Source: Anagrus nilaparvatae (Eukaryota; Arthropoda; Insecta; Hymenoptera; Mymaridae). Taken from it: DNA of 64,000 nucleotides. This document shows positions 1 to 13,600 of this stretch, in pieces. The stretch's first letter is position 1. Every line of letters begins with the position of its first letter. Both the position numbers and the translations under genes were made by a program. The stretch is from contig JAKSXM010000156.1 of NCBI GenBank assembly GCA_022575985.1, forward strand, positions 2,294,001-2,358,000, in the 5' to 3' direction. Below the pieces are notes generated by a model. It was not told the DNA's origin. It saw only the letters and a list, made by a program, of their open reading frames with translations, and made no database searches.

Positions 1-394
1 GTTCCCAAGACTTACGTGGGAATGTTCGTTGGTGCCCTCTGCGCTCTTGCTGGTGTACTCACGATCGCCCTGCCAGTGCCCGTGATCGTTAGCAATTTTG
101 CTATGTATTACAGTCACACGCAGGCGCGAGCCAAGCTCCCGAAGAAGAGACGTCGAGTGATTGCAGTGGAGCAGCCTCGGGTTAGAGTACCTGGTGCTCC
201 TGGGGTCGCTGGTCAAAATCCAGGTAGTGTCGGCCACCATCACCAACATTCGGGGACCGGCACTCCTGGCTGTGGTCAACAGCAAATGACCGGCCAATTA
301 CCCCCGGACACGGGCGGATGTACTGGACCAACACGTAGAATGAACGCGATCAAGACCAATCTTCCAAAGGATCCGTTCGCTACGACAAAATCCG
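1..394 (+). CDS. Shaw: Shaw-type (Kv3) voltage-gated K+ channel, exon with S6 and proximal C-tail (partial)
   Basis: This is an internal coding exon of a Shaw/Kv3 voltage-gated potassium channel, a plasma-membrane tetramer that repolarises excitable cells. The frame is open from base 1 (V-P-K-T-Y-V-G) and the exon starts before the window. The first residues form the S6 pore-lining helix, including the hydrophobic run [20 protein letters not shown] with the PVP hinge typical of Kv channels. This is followed by [15 protein letters not shown], a strongly conserved Kv3/Shaw post-S6 segment, and a basic KKRRR stretch. The remaining tail is low-complexity, rich in Gly, His and Gln, and ends near [11 protein letters not shown] donor site (G|GTAAGT) follows base 394 and splits a codon in phase 1. 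Selectivity filter, S1-S5 and T1 domain lie upstream of the window. Unspliced reading would add one Lys and then stop at 402. Family assignment is confident; the gene symbol rests on the S6/post-S6 match. Confidence 0.93.
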
Positions 395-2083
395 GTAAGT
401 AATTTTTTTCAAATAATATTCGAATAATACAATTTCTTTAGCGAAAATAAACTTAAACGCCAAAATTCATTAAAAATAAAGAGGTATATTCGAATAAAAA
501 ATCAATTAGCGTAATGATTTTGAGTACCACTCGTCTGAGCCAACTCGACTGTTATCTACTTATTATTCTTCTTTTCGCTTCTCTATACGCCTGACCAAAA
601 TCGATCGTGACTACTTACTCTATCAAAACTTTTTCAATTATAATGAATTTGTATTAATTTATACTAACTATTTAATACAATTCATGACTAAGATAATTCG
701 CTATTCATACTAATCAAAACTTTTTAAATTAATACTTTTTTTTTTCGTTAATTATATTATTTTATAAACTTGATACTTTTTAAACCAATTTATCATTTAA
801 AGAACAAACAAAAAAGTATTAGCTCCTTGTAGTCACATAACGTTTCATAAAAATATTTCTAAAGAAAGTAAGAATTTTTTTATTTATAATAAATAGCTGT
901 AAAAATAAATTTTTTGTAATTTAGGAAAAAAATGCACAAGAAAAATATAAATGGCTCATATTGCACATTTGCATTTATTTCTAAGCCCTTGTGTATACTT
1001 TTTTTAGATTTAGAATTTCTTAAAATATGAATAAACGTAATCACGGATGTGTTTTATTTTTTTACATTAAAAATTTATTTTATGAATGAATTATTTAAAA
1101 TTATGTGCATGTGTTTTTTAAGTATGTGAGTTAGTTTATAGTTGCAATTTTAAGTATTTTACGGAATATAAACTTATTTCCGGAAAATGTGGTTAAAATT
1201 ATGAGAATATACGTAATTCCCTGTTTGTTTTAGGTCGTAGATTTTATAACGCTCAGTGGTCGCTTAGTACGTGCTTAGAAAGCATTCTGACTGCTTATAA
1301 GAGATTTTATTGGTTACTTATCGTGAAAATTTTTAAAATTGTGAGTTATATCTCAAAACTGTGATAGCAAAAAACGAGCAACATTATCGTGATTAGTATC
1401 AAAAAATAATGCCGTAAAATCTTTGTTGTAATTTCCAGTTAGAATTTTTTTTGAAATTTTTTTTTATAAAGCAGATGACGAAAAATAAATTTAGAAAAGA
1501 ATTTTTTTATTAAAATAATATTTATATAAATATTTATAATTATAATAAAGATAAAAAAGAAAAATCTACCCCTTACATAATTCATATTTTATTTCCCCAG
1601 ATACACATTCTTCAAAAATAAAAAAAAAATTAGGTATATAAAAAAATGAATATGAAAATAAAATACCCTCTTCTTCAAAAAAAAGCTTCCAGATGCCATT
1701 ATGAGTATGAAAAAATATTGATTATTTTTTATTTACGAAAAAAAAATTTAGGATATTTTATATTGTTATTTATTTTCAAAATGGTGCTTTACTCTAAAAG
1801 AAAAAATTTCAACTTTAAATAAAATTTGTGAATGCTTGTAGCTTTCAATATACTTGGATGTTTTCGACAAATTTTTTGCTAAAATATTAGTTGGAAACTG
1901 AGAATTTTAACAATAAAAATTAAATTTACTTAAGAAGTACACTTTGCTTGATAAATCTGATTAATCAGACTACAGATACTTAAATTACCATAAGATTTGT
2001 CTATTTTTGTTAACTTGGAGGTGCTAAATTGAAAATTTGAATTGAAATTTCTCTGTCTACATATTTCTTATCTTCTTTAATTA

Positions 2084-2789
2084 CACTGTAAAAAGTAACT
2101 TTCTTAGATTCACAAAAAAAATAGAATATTTTCGAAAAATTAGTAATTTTTCGAGAAAAAAAACAGATGAAAGAAAAATAGCCGCCCATTTATTCGCGAA
2201 GATGATTTAATCGATTAACTTGGATGAGGCTCGTCCATACTTTGAAAAGTTCATAAAAATTTATGGACTACCTTATAAAAGTACAGATTTTGATATAATT
2301 GTAGAAAAAGTGAACAATGGTTTTTCAAGTGAAAAATATGCAAATCAGTTAATAGAAGATAATGAAGCAGAAGATGAATCTAATGTCTAAAAACAAAAAT
2401 CATTTCACTATAAATATTTCTTAAAAGTTTATAAGCAAGTGCAGAAAGAAACAAAATTAACAAATGAAAAAAATACTTTTTACAATGAATATGAATTTTA
2501 CAATGAATAGATTCACAAAAAAAAATCGTAAATTTACTACAAATTTACTACTGTAAATTTAGTATATTAACTTAACAAATTCGAGAATTCTCTATTTTTT
2601 CTTGTGAATTTATGAAAAAATTTGTAATTTAGAAAATATTTTTTGTAAATTTTCGAAAAAAAATTGTAAATTATCAATTTTTCTCGTGAATTTAAAAAAA
2701 AATCGGAAATACTCAAATTTTTAGTTAATACTAAATTTAGTAAATTTACGATTTTTTTTGTGAATCTAAGAAAGTTACTTTTTACATTG
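2084..2789. mobile_element. MITE, family CACTGTAAAAAGTAACTTTC, with internal insert
   Basis: Both ends carry the same inverted terminal sequence: CACTGTAAAAAGTAACTTTC at 2084 and its complement ending in TTTTTACATTG at 2789, followed inward by AT-rich imperfect palindromes of the form AAATTTACGAAAAAA. TA flanks both ends. Copies of the family occur at 33319-33743 and, diverged, at 25408-25775. This copy is about 280 bp longer than the 33319 copy because it holds an unrelated internal stretch with a coding-like remnant. It encodes no transposase. Confidence 0.7.
2211..2390 (+). pseudogene. Coding-like fossil fragment inside a MITE
   Basis: A frame of 59 codons ending in TAA sits inside the 2084-2789 MITE. 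It has no start codon and an in-frame stop lies immediately upstream. The predicted peptide (SINLDEARPYFEKFIKIYGL, then a stretch ending in an acidic EDNEAEDESNV tail) has the composition of a real soluble protein: mixed charges, few Asn/Lys runs, and a plausible acidic C-terminus. That is unlike the Phe/Lys/Asn-rich chance frames elsewhere in the window. I do not recognise the family. It could be the captured last exon of a host gene or a transposase tail. No function is claimed. Confidence 0.4.
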
Positions 2790-4296
2790 TACGTAAATAA
2801 GTACATTTTTGTTATTTCCCAAAATTTTAAATATTTTAAAAAATTATAAATTCAAGCTCAATAATACGTTTTTTCAGTAAATAAACTTAAATAAGCTTGT
2901 GCGTATCTGACATCCGTAAAATACATATTGTTATTTTTGTATATTTGTTCTTTTAAAAAGCATAACATAAAAAGCTTTATATAAGTATAACGGAATGCTT
3001 TTTTATATAATCCTTACTTTTATAAAAAAGTTAACACGCATCTTTGTACCTTTGTGTGTGTATCTAAAATCACTTTATGTAGTTCTTTGATATTTAAGAA
3101 AAGGAGGATCCGATTTTTTTTTATAAATAAACATTATTAACATAGTTAATTAATGATTTTAATTAAATTAAATTTTTCAATTTTTCAATTGTAAAATATT
3201 GTTATATTTCAGTTTGATATTATATTTCAATAAAAATAAATTTATTTTCAATGAAATTGGTTTAAATCTAAAATATTCGTACTATATATATATACTAGCT
3301 GCCTCCGGCTCGCTTCGCTCGCCCCGGCAGCCACCATGGGGGCAGCGCCCCCCTGGACCCCTGCGACTTTATTTTTCCAAAAATATGTTGTTTTATGTTA
3401 CTTAATATTTTGTAAAATAACCCTATTTTTACCCGAAGTATTATCTAAAATTTACTGGATCATAAAAATTACGGGCATACGAACCCAGACTAATAATTAG
3501 TGATCAGCAATACAAAGCTTCGCTACCCTTCCATAGGATCCACAAGCAGTCGTTGTGTCCCTCGCTTATATTTTCGAAAAATTATTGTATCTTTTGACAG
3601 ATCGAACTGATCGCCTTGAAAATTTAGGTGGATACGTAAAAAATATACCCGAATCGAATGAAATTCTTTTTGATAGTAAAATTTTTCCTCGGTTTTTTGT
3701 TTTTTTGGTTTTTTTTTAAAATTTGATAAAAATTTTTTTCTTGATAATTCAGTTTTTTCAACATAAAAAATTTTTGTCGTTATCAATCGAAACGAAACCT
3801 AGCCTATGTTTTGACCCGTAATTTTAGCCGTCTTTTGCCGTAAACCCCGCGTCTCTACCTTTTGTCGTTTTCTAGTTTACCCATTTCGGACAAACATACA
3901 AAATTAAAGATTTATATATATACTAGCTGCCTCCGGCTCGCTTCGCTCACCTCGGCAACCGCCAAGGGGGCTGCGCCCCCCTGGACCCCTGCAACTTGAT
4001 TTTTCCAAAGATATGTTGTTTTAGCTTACTCAATAGTTTGTATAACAACCTTTTTTACACGAATTATTATCTAAAATTTACTAAATCATAAAAATTACGG
4101 ACGTTGGAACTAAGGCGGATAATTAGTGATCAGCGATACAAAGCTTGAGTACCCTTCCCTAGGATCCGCAAGTGGCCGTTGCTTCCCTCAACTACCAATT
4201 CTAGGATTTACCCTGATAATACCTGTACAAGTTTCTTTTAGTTATTCTATTGATCTACTAAATTAGTAACCGGTAAGAATTACGAATATATATAAT

Positions 4297-5111
4297 ATTA
4301 TTCGATTTATTATTAAAAATTTATTCCTAAACTTTTATAATTTTTGAAAAATGATTGTAACTTTTGACAGATCGAGCCGATTAACTTGAAAATTTAGGTG
4401 GATACGTAAAAAATATGCCCAAATCGAATAAAATTTTTTTTGATAGTAAAATTTTTCCTCGGTTTTCCGTTTTTTTGGTTTTTTTTGAAAATTTAATAAA
4501 AATTTTTTTCTTGGAAATTCAGTTTTTTCAACATAAAAATTTTTTGTCGTTATAATCGAAATAAAACCTAGCCTATGTTTTGACCCGTAATTTTTGCCGT
4601 CTTTTGCCGTAAACCCCATGTATCTAACTTTTATCGTGTTCTAGTTTATCGCGTTCGGACATACATACACACATAATTAAAGATTTATATATATATAGGA
4701 TAGGATTATTCGATTTATTATTAAAAATTTATTCCTAAACTTTTATAATTTTTGAAAAATGATTGTAACTTTTGACAGATCGAGCCGATTAACTTGAAAA
4801 TTTAGGTGGATACGTAAAAAATATGCCCAAATCGAATAAAATTTTTTTTGATAGTAAAATTTTTCCTCGGTTTTCCGTTTTTTTGGTTTTTTTTGAAAAT
4901 TTAATAAAAATTTTTTTCTTGGAAATTCAGTTTTTTCAACATAAAAATTTTTTGTCGTTATAATCGAAATAAAACCTAGCCTATGTTTTGACCCGTAATT
5001 TTTGCCGTCTTTTGCCGTAAACCCCATGTATCTAACTTTTATCGTGTTCTAGTTTATCGCGTTCGGACATACATACACACATAATTAAAGATTTATATAT
5101 ATATAGGATAT
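4297..5111. repeat. Near-identical 408 bp tandem duplication
   Basis: Positions 4297-4704 and 4705-5111 appear identical or almost so over their whole length, with a period of 408 bp, whereas the flanking units of the same array are clearly diverged. This is a very recent local duplication, or an assembly artefact. Confidence 0.85.
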
Positions 5112-5150
5112 AGGATAGGATAGGATAGGATAGGATAGGATAGGATAGGA
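5112..5150. repeat. TAGGA pentanucleotide run
   Basis: About eight uninterrupted TAGGA units follow the TATATATA end of the third array copy. A short GGATAGG trace also follows the second copy (about 4697) and GGATAG follows the fourth (about 5523), so the pentamer appears tied to the element end rather than being random. It is not the canonical insect telomeric TTAGG. Confidence 0.85.
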
Positions 5151-6231
5151 TTAGTCCTAAACTTTTATAATTTTCGAAAAATTATTGTATCTTTTGACAG
5201 ATCGAACTGATCGCCTTGAAAATTTAGGTGGATACGTAAAAAATATACCCGAATCAAATGAAAATCTTTTTGATCGTAAAATTTTTCCTCGGTTTTTTGT
5301 TTTTTTGGTTTTTTTTAAAAATTTGATAAAAATTTTTTTCTTGATAATTGAGTTTTTTCAACATAAAAAATTTTTGTCGTTATCAATCGAAACGAAACCT
5401 AGCCTATGTTTTGACCCGTAATTTTAGCCGTCTTTTGCCGTAAACCCCGCGTCTCTATCTTTTGTCGTTTTCTAGTTTACCCATTTCGGACAAACATACA
5501 AAATTAAAGATTTATATATATATAGGATAGCTCATTTCTATCGATTTAAGTTAAATGTAATTTCGTTTGACCTTTTTAGCAAGTAATTTTTATAATAAAG
5601 GAAATGGCTAATAAAATATAAGATTGAAGAAAATTTATTTATTACATTCTTTAAAAAAAATCTACTCGACAATTTCTTTTAAAGCTCAAATATTTTTTAA
5701 GGGAATACTCTTTCTCTTGTTAAAAAACTGAAATTTTTAGTCAAATTTTTAGAATCTTTTATTAATAATATAAAAAAAGTTTTTTAAATATATTTCAAAC
5801 AAAGTTTTAGAATTTAATCACCACAAGAATTATCAAAGCTGCAAATTTTTGTAATTATGCACCTTCTGAAATAAATTTAAGAATCAAAACATAAAATAAC
5901 TATATTAACAAAGATTCACAAGTTTGAAGTATTCATTAACAATATTGATGCAAAAATTTTGCTCTCTTTGAAAATACTCCAAGTGGACCGTTCTTTACTT
6001 TGTATTTGCAAAATAGAAAAATAATAGTATCAAGGTGACGATTTTTTTATTTCAGAATTCAAGATCTCTATTACCTAAATGAGAAATAATATTACTATAA
6101 AATCACATTGATGTAATAGAACAAAATTTTATATTTTCCTACATAAAATTCTCCAAAAAGTTGAAGAAAAAAATTCTTGATGATTAAATTTTCAAAGTTA
6201 TTTCCCATATAGATTTATATGATAAATTAAC

Positions 6232-6594
6232 ATGTACCTGTAGTTATGACCGTTTGACGAATCTCTCTTCGAATTTTACATCGGTTATCGTTAAATTTTG
6301 ACCTAGTTCACCGCCTTCATTTGGTCTAAAATTTTTCTGGAAGTCTGGATACAGGATAAAATTAACATAAAGAAATAAATTGGGGTAATATTTTAATATT
6401 GATCTGAAAATGCTTTGAATGTCAAACACGATTTTTTAACATATTTTAATCAGTTTATTGGTGCTATCTATTTTGATTAGTATTTTACTTGTTATTTTGA
6501 GCTTTATTTATTATTTTTTCATTTCTTAATTCCGTTTAACTGTTTTATGCAAAAAAAATTCGTTTGTCAAACGGTCGAAACTTCAGCTGTACAT
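6232..6594. mobile_element. TIR element (MITE-like), 363 bp
   Basis: Imperfect inverted ends: ATGTACCTG followed by GACCGTTTGAC on the left and GTCAAACGGTC followed by CAGCTGTACAT on the right. AAATTAA lies next to both ends (6223-6229 and 6595-6601) as a possible target duplication, offset by one base on the left. No coding capacity. Confidence 0.6.
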
Positions 6595-6919
6595 AAATTA
6601 ATATAACCTAATTTAACGCGACAGTTGTAAAATTATAGATAATTGTTGATAGAGAAGACTAATTATATATGTCATCCGTAATGTACTTCCTAACTTGACT
6701 TTTGATGTCTATCCTGTACTACTAGTACAGTAATTACTGTTTGTCTTGTTAATCTTATCTAAATATTATCCCTTTGTATTTTATCTATTATTGATGTATA
6801 CGGTCTTGCTTAGTTTGTCTTGTTAAATCGGTTGTCTTATTATATATGTTTTTACAAGCTGATTACTTAATCATTGACAAAACTATCCTTGACCTACAAA
6901 AGTACCATTTACGGTTTCT

Positions 6920-7620
6920 TATATGAGAGATTCCACCTCAACTGGGCTTCGGTTGGAATGTAGGGTCGCAGAAATTGGTCAATTATTTTTTGAAAGTACA
7001 ACTAAAAATATGGACTCTATTTTAGGTCAACCAATACTTGATTTATGGCATGAATTTTTGTGTTTTTGGCCTAAATTGGTAAATTTATTCAAAGATTCTC
7101 CTTGCGCTGACAAATGCTTATTTTTCGGTTTAAAATATTTTCATTTTAGATGCTTGCGGAGATTTTTCGCAGAACTTGATTCCGGGGCTTAAAATTTTAT
7201 TGGGGCTATAGTTACACAAAACTTACTTTTTTTATTTTTATGTTTTTCAGCCTAAATACAAAAAAAGTGCAAGCGGGCTTTTCCTCTGCTAAGATTTACA
7301 TTTCTTGTTTTATAAATTAAAAAAAAAAAAAATAAATCCGCCGTATATTTTTCACATTTTTGAATATTCTGCCAAGTCACGAGATCAAATAAAAATTTGA
7401 ACAAAAATTTGAATTCAGCATGAAATTTTTTATAAGCACAAAAAAATATTTTTTATTGGAAAATAAACATTTATCAGCAAAAATAAGAGTATTTTGAGTC
7501 AATTTACCAAAGTAGGCCGTAAACTAAAAATAGCTGCTAAATGCAATCAAGAATTTGACCCAGAAAGCTGATGTTGAGTACTTATTTTTAATTCTACTTT
7601 CGGAAAAAATAGTTTGGACC
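6920..7620. repeat. Dispersed repeat, GAGGGATTCC family, copy 1
   Basis: Starts TATGAGAGATTCCACCTCAA, continues GGGTCGCAGAAATTGG and includes TTCGCAG...TTGATTCCG and GAGTCAATTTACCAAAGTAG. The same ordered blocks recur at 31544-32557 and, shortened, at 29302-29570. The frame from 6923 to 7192 is part of the repeat and not a gene. A weaker fragment may lie around 11200-11300 (TTGCGG...TTTCAGAC...GATCTGGG). Confidence 0.55.
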
Positions 7621-10600
7621 AAAATTTTGGAATTCCTTAAATAAGACATTAATACTTTTACTAGAATTCTTAATTATTAGTAAAAAATATTTTTAGCGAC
7701 TCCTTACTCAAGTAAAATAAAAAAAAAGTATGCAAATATAATTTTAAAATTATTTATAACCGAGATTACTATAATTGTAAAAAATATTTTTTATAGACTA
7801 ATTAGAAGAAGAGATATAACCTTTTAAAAGCTGAATAAATGATAAGAATCTTAATATAACATCAAAAGCAAATTAAATCATCTTCACGTAATAAATTGAA
7901 AATTAAATAGTCAACTGATGATACGTGATAAATAAGATAACAATTTTAAGTGCCAAATTCACATAAATGCATACAAATGCAAACAAGATTTATTATTATA
8001 ATCAGTAAAAATCTCTAATAATCATAGTCAGTGCATGAAATTAAATTAAATTTATTTACCCTATAAAAAAACGATTCTCGACAAGTAAGTTTAATTAATA
8101 ACTTACTTTTGCGGAGCCTAATCTCTTAAATTTTATAATCTTAATTTAAAAAAATTTTATTTTTTCACAAATTTTACTTACATTATCTGGTTACAGCTGC
8201 TACAAAACTTTTATTAATAAAAATTTAAAACTATCCTGATAACATGAAAAAAATAATTTCAAAGATATAGCATAAGCAGAAAATTTCAAGAGCAAAAGTA
8301 TAAAATTAAATTTTAAGCCTTTATGAAATTCAAAACGAAATACAGGCATGCTCTCCAAAAATTTTTATCAAATACAAAAATTAATAAATAAACCACTCAT
8401 GGATAAGAGCAAAATGATCAATGTATATGCATATATTCGTATAATCAGTATCAAATACCAATATTAATACTTAATTCCTCTAAACAAGATCTCATTTTAG
8501 ATAATCTACATTGCTGAAAACGCTTAATAGCCTGGGTTTAATTGTACCATGAAAACAATATATATTTTATACTATCTATATATTCAGTGTTTAAAGTATC
8601 TTATTAAATTTAATGATAAATTGATGTTTTCATAAACGTTCCACATAAAATATAATACGAAGAGAATTTTCATGGAATTTTTAAAATATATTTAATTTTA
8701 TATATTGAAGACTTATCATAAAAATCGGGAATTTTAAATAAAATTTTGAAAAGGGTTTGTACTAATTTTGGCGTTATAAAATGGGAATGAAGTAACTTTA
8801 TAGTGACTCTTATATTAATCCATCAACTCCTAACATCATTAAATAAATTGCTTACACCTTCACTCAGAACATAGTGTAATTTTATAATAAATTAAACCAC
8901 GATGGCAAAGTACATCTTTGTAATTTAATAGACTGTCATAAAATGTCTTTTTTAGAGCAAATTGTCTATAAATATCTTTCAAATTACGTCTAGAATTAAA
9001 TGAATTTTATCAAAATTTCCCTAAAAAGAGTGTCTAAAGAAAAATTTACCGAAAAATCAGAAAATTGAATCAGAGTTTTCAGTCGAAAACTCAGAAAATA
9101 GAAAATTTTGGAAAATGAAATGTTATGAAAATTAATTTTTTAAGTTTTTACACAACATTTAAGGCCAATTAGAAGAAAGAAAATCCCGATTTTTGAGAAA
9201 TTCATATTTCCCGTTTGTTTTTCTGATTTCCCTAAAGGTTTTTTTAAAAATCTGATATTAGAATCGTCTTCAGCGGAAAATTTTACACCCCCCCTATCCT
9301 AAAAATTAGAACAAAAAAGTTTTTTCCAATATCAGTTTAAAATTTGAGATTTGAAAAACAAAAAACAGCTGCCATTTCGGAACCTTTGAATCCAAATTTT
9401 TACATATTGAACTTAGTACAATCAGCTTTTCAAAATCTCAGACACTTTTATTAATTACTCATGTAAGAATTTCGGATAAAAATAAAAGTAGTTAAACTAG
9501 TAGTATAGTTTATATTTAGTCAGCCTAACACAATTTTCCATAAATAATGTAAATTTAAGTTTTACTCATTTTACTGTGTTCTTAAAGGTGTATATTATTA
9601 TTATAGATTCAACTTTATATTGAGAATATACGTATATACTAAACAAGAAAATTATCTTGGCAGCAAAGAACAGAGAAATTAATTTGATATACTCGAGTTA
9701 ATTACACAGCTTAAATAATTTGTCAAAAAAATAAATTTTAGTATAACCTTTTTTTTCTTTTACTATGAATATAATTTATATTAAATTAATTTGGAAAATG
9801 TATGTAGGGGAGAATAGGGTAAATTGAAGTCAAGAATAGAATATTTATGTAAATTTGATCATTTTATTACCGAACTCTGAATCTAAAGTTGTTAGGGTTT
9901 TTCTTATCGTTAAATTTATGTTTAAATTACTGATACTGATTTTACTTATGTACAACTGGATTTAAGCAATATATTTTAAAAATTATTGCATTTTTTTATA
10001 TTTACTTATTAATTATCTTATGGATTTTATGGAAAAATTAAATTAGGTCTAAATGCTGTGTCAAAAATCATGTAAAAATTAAAATATAATTTAATTTACT
10101 TCAAACTGTAATAAAATTTTCTCAATAAATTTTTCATGATTACATATTCAAAAAATAAATCAATGTAACTTGACAAAAAATAAGAAAAAAAATAAGTAAG
10201 AAATAAAAAAGACTGTTAGTAAAAAAATCACGAGTTTAATTTCTTTCTTATTATACTTAAAATATATATTATTATATAAAAAGTAAAAGAAAGGGAGAAG
10301 AAAAAGAAGAAGAAAAAAGAAAGTAAGATATTTTTTAAAAGATATGAATAAGTAAAGCAGTCAGTTCTAATAATGAGCCAAAAATAACTCAGATTCTCGA
10401 CTTTAACTTTACCCTCTTCTGCCCTTACATAACAAAGAACTCGGTTCTTTTTATCTCTCTTTTCTTCACTTTCTCTATCTCACTTTTTTTTTACTTTTTT
10501 TTTATATATAAACACACAAATACATAGAAAAATATAAGACACATATATATAAGTAAAACCTTTAGGCATGTCTGAATATTTATAGCTGACATTTTTCCTT

Positions 10601-13600
10601 ATATATACACCTGCTGAAGAATAAAAAAAAAGCTGTCCTAGTCATCGAATATCTACTAGCAAAGTGTATAAAAAGACAGAAAACACATACTTTTACACGT
10701 GTACACATACTTTACAACATCAAAAAAGGAAAAAAAAATATATATAGAAGTACATTAATAAAAAGAAAGAAAAAAAAAATGACCTCGTATATATAGTTTG
10801 TCTTTATATACATAATAGGTTCAAACGTAGATTTCTTTGGCTTATTTTAATGCCACCCTTTCAAGCGTATAATTGCACGAGAGCCCTTGTCTTTCTTTCA
10901 CTTTTTATATATATATGCATTGATTATAATATATGAATAATATAGTTTTGTACACACTTGTGTATTTTTTATCGTTCTATGTCCATGTTTTATGTATATT
11001 AGCCTGTCTGTTAATTTTGAATGTTACTTTGATTTACGAATCTCAATTTAAGGTCAGTCTATTTGGAGAACTTTAACTACTGGAAAGAGGAACTCAATAA
11101 ATATAGATATGTAAAATTAGATGCAGAGAGTTTCCCATGCTTTTATATGGCACCAGAAAATCATTTCAAAGCCCATATTGAATTAAAAGATTCTTTAAAC
11201 GCGAAAGGATTATATTTATTTCATTTAAAAAGTTTGCGGAAAAATTTCAGACAAATAGATCTGGGTTTGTATCTAAAACTTAGTGAATTTGAAATAAATT
11301 AAAATTTTAATTAAGGCCACTTTCTCATTTTTTTAACGATTTTTAAAAGGATTTTCAACATTTATTTTCTCAGCTGTTTTATTATGAAAGTTAAAAAATT
11401 TTTTTTTTTATAGTTACAAAGTAATTAAAAAAAAGTACAAAGTTCTAGAATAGTCTTGTAAGAATTTTTTTTTTACATGTAGTTGGTATGAAAGTACAGC
11501 CTCAAAAAAAATGAAAAACAGTTCCTATCATAGAGCCTAGTAGACATCTGAAACAAAAAAATAAAACAGCAAATTAATCTATATAGTGTCCTCTAGTATG
11601 TGAACCATCATTAAGCAAAAACATCGTACGACGATGTGTTTAGTTAAAATCAAAAATTTTTTCTAACGGAGGCATATCTGGCTAGGTTTTAGAAAAATTA
11701 AAAAACATATAAATAATGATCCAACACCTAAAATATTTTTTTTTAGTTTGAAGTCTTTTACAAATCATCCAAAATAAAAAGGAATAAATAAGAGAAATAG
11801 AGACTTACGGAGTTAGGATAATTTTAATTTAGGGAGTATTAGGAAGTAAAAAAATTAAAACTGTTATAAGTGAACAAGTTCCATGCTCGTTGGTTGTGTT
11901 AACACAAACTTCAAACTTTTTTTTGTCCTCAATACTTGATAATTAAATTATACAATCTCTTTCTTTCTCTCTTCCTCATTTATTGAATAAGCTTTAACTT
12001 CAAAAGTTTAATAACCGAAGTCAAAATACCTTGTAATAACCAGTAATTCAAAAGTTTCAAAAGTAATTATATCAAAAATTTTAAAACTTACCAATAACAT
12101 CAAAGAACTAACCACAGTATGAAATCAAAAATAAACTTTATTTCAAAATCAAACCTTAATCTCAACATATATCTAAATAATCAAAAATAAACACACTAAT
12201 ATGTACAAGAAACTTAATTTTCTTCAAGATAAACAGAATCATATAAAATAAATACGAAAATGATACACACATATGTAATATGTTATTTAATTGCGGTGAC
12301 GTATAATCTTATCTTGACACCAAAAGACACTAAACTTATTACACGTAAGATAAATTTGTCTCATTTTAAGATTGATGTTCATATATTATACATAAATAGG
12401 ATAGTAGTTCTATTATAAATCTATCCATATAATATTCTCATCTTACGTGTCTCATGGGGCTTGTATACTTGCATGTGTATTATAAACTAACCTGTTATTA
12501 TTAGATTTGAAATTCTCAATTTTTTATAACTTTTTTCTCAAAACTTTTAAAATATTAAAAATTATATTCATGGTAAATATAAAATAGCTGTAAATAAATT
12601 ATTAAAAATGTATTACTTTTTTAAATATTGAAAATTTATGCTGTAAGAAAAATCTAGAAATAAAAACATTTTTCATAAGTATTTTTGAATAAAAAGGTAT
12701 AAAGAATTTTTTTGTATTTCATTTTTTTCATTACTAAAGCTTTATATATATAAATTTTTTTTTATATATATGCTAAAAATAGAAGGAAAAAAAAGTAAAC
12801 TTACGTGTAAAGTTTATAAGATATGAAATATATATCAAAGGAGGGTATAAGAAAAAGAACTTCATTATCCTATTCGACCTCAATTTATTTTTTTATTTAT
12901 CATATTCAAAAAAAAAAAGAGTATAAATATTTTTTGAAAGATTGAAAATAAATAAATAAATTAGTTTATATAGAAAATTTTGATTATGAGGTTATCGAGT
13001 ATTATAATAATATTTGAATTTTTTATTGTTTGGATTATAAAAATCGTAAATTATGTATTAAGTAAATATTCTTTTTTTTAGAGGGCTTATTTATATATAT
13101 ATAAGAAAAAGCTTTCTTATTTTATGTGTATTAAGATTTTTACTGTCTATATTTTCAATATTAAATAAAAAGTTGTGTATGGAGCATTTCATGTTTGTTC
13201 AAATATTAAGATTTAATTATATATATAACTGGACTATCAAATTCTGGATTTTGTTTTTCTGATACATAATTATTAGCTTCTGTAATTATTTTTCTTTTCC
13301 CAAAATTTGAACGGGTCTTCTTGAAATAATTTCATTTAGAAAGACTTATAAATAATTTTAATAAATTGCTTTTTAAACCTTGTTTTAACCATTTTTACCA
13401 GATAAAAAGAAGTAATGAGGGTAAAAAAATAAAAATTTTTTTAGAGATTCAAAAATCCAATAAACATTTAGTTATGTTTTGATAAAAAAAGATTTCTTTT
13501 ATAGAATTCTTCATATTTTGATAAAATTAAGATTCTTTAGGATTTAGAAATAAAATAAATAAAGTTTGAGACCTAGGATTTGACAGGATATCATATTTTC

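Larger units (their letters stand above)
3295..5527. repeat. Tandem array of an AT-rich element with CpG-rich hairpin boxes
   Basis: Four head-to-tail copies of a roughly 370 bp AT-rich body lie at about 3571-3921, 4327-4690, 4735-5104 and 5156-5527. All share TTTTGACAGATCG near one end and CTAGCCTATGTTTTGACCCG plus CGTCTTTTGCCGTAAACCCC near the other, and finish in a TATATATA tract. The first two units begin with a CpG-rich box (3295, 3923) reading CTAGCTGCCTCCGGCTCGCT, then a GGGGGC/GCCCCC hairpin. Read on the - strand, that box would be a hairpin-bearing end terminating in CTAG, which fits a Helitron-like 3' end (CTRR), but I cannot confirm this. No protein is encoded; short frames on both strands are chance. 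Confidence 0.7.

Noticed and set aside
4335..5027. Two identical 94 aa frames on the - strand and a 78 aa frame on the + strand at 5185
   Set aside because: They arise from copies of the AT-rich repeat unit; diverged copies do not keep the frame, so no coding constraint is visible.
5112..5150. Pentamer run considered as telomeric repeat
   Set aside because: Unit is TAGGA, not TTAGG, and it lies at the end of an interspersed repeat unit inside an intron.
11063..11302. 79 aa + strand frame starting at TTG
   Set aside because: Part of it resembles the dispersed repeat around 7100-7200; no ATG start and no family signature.
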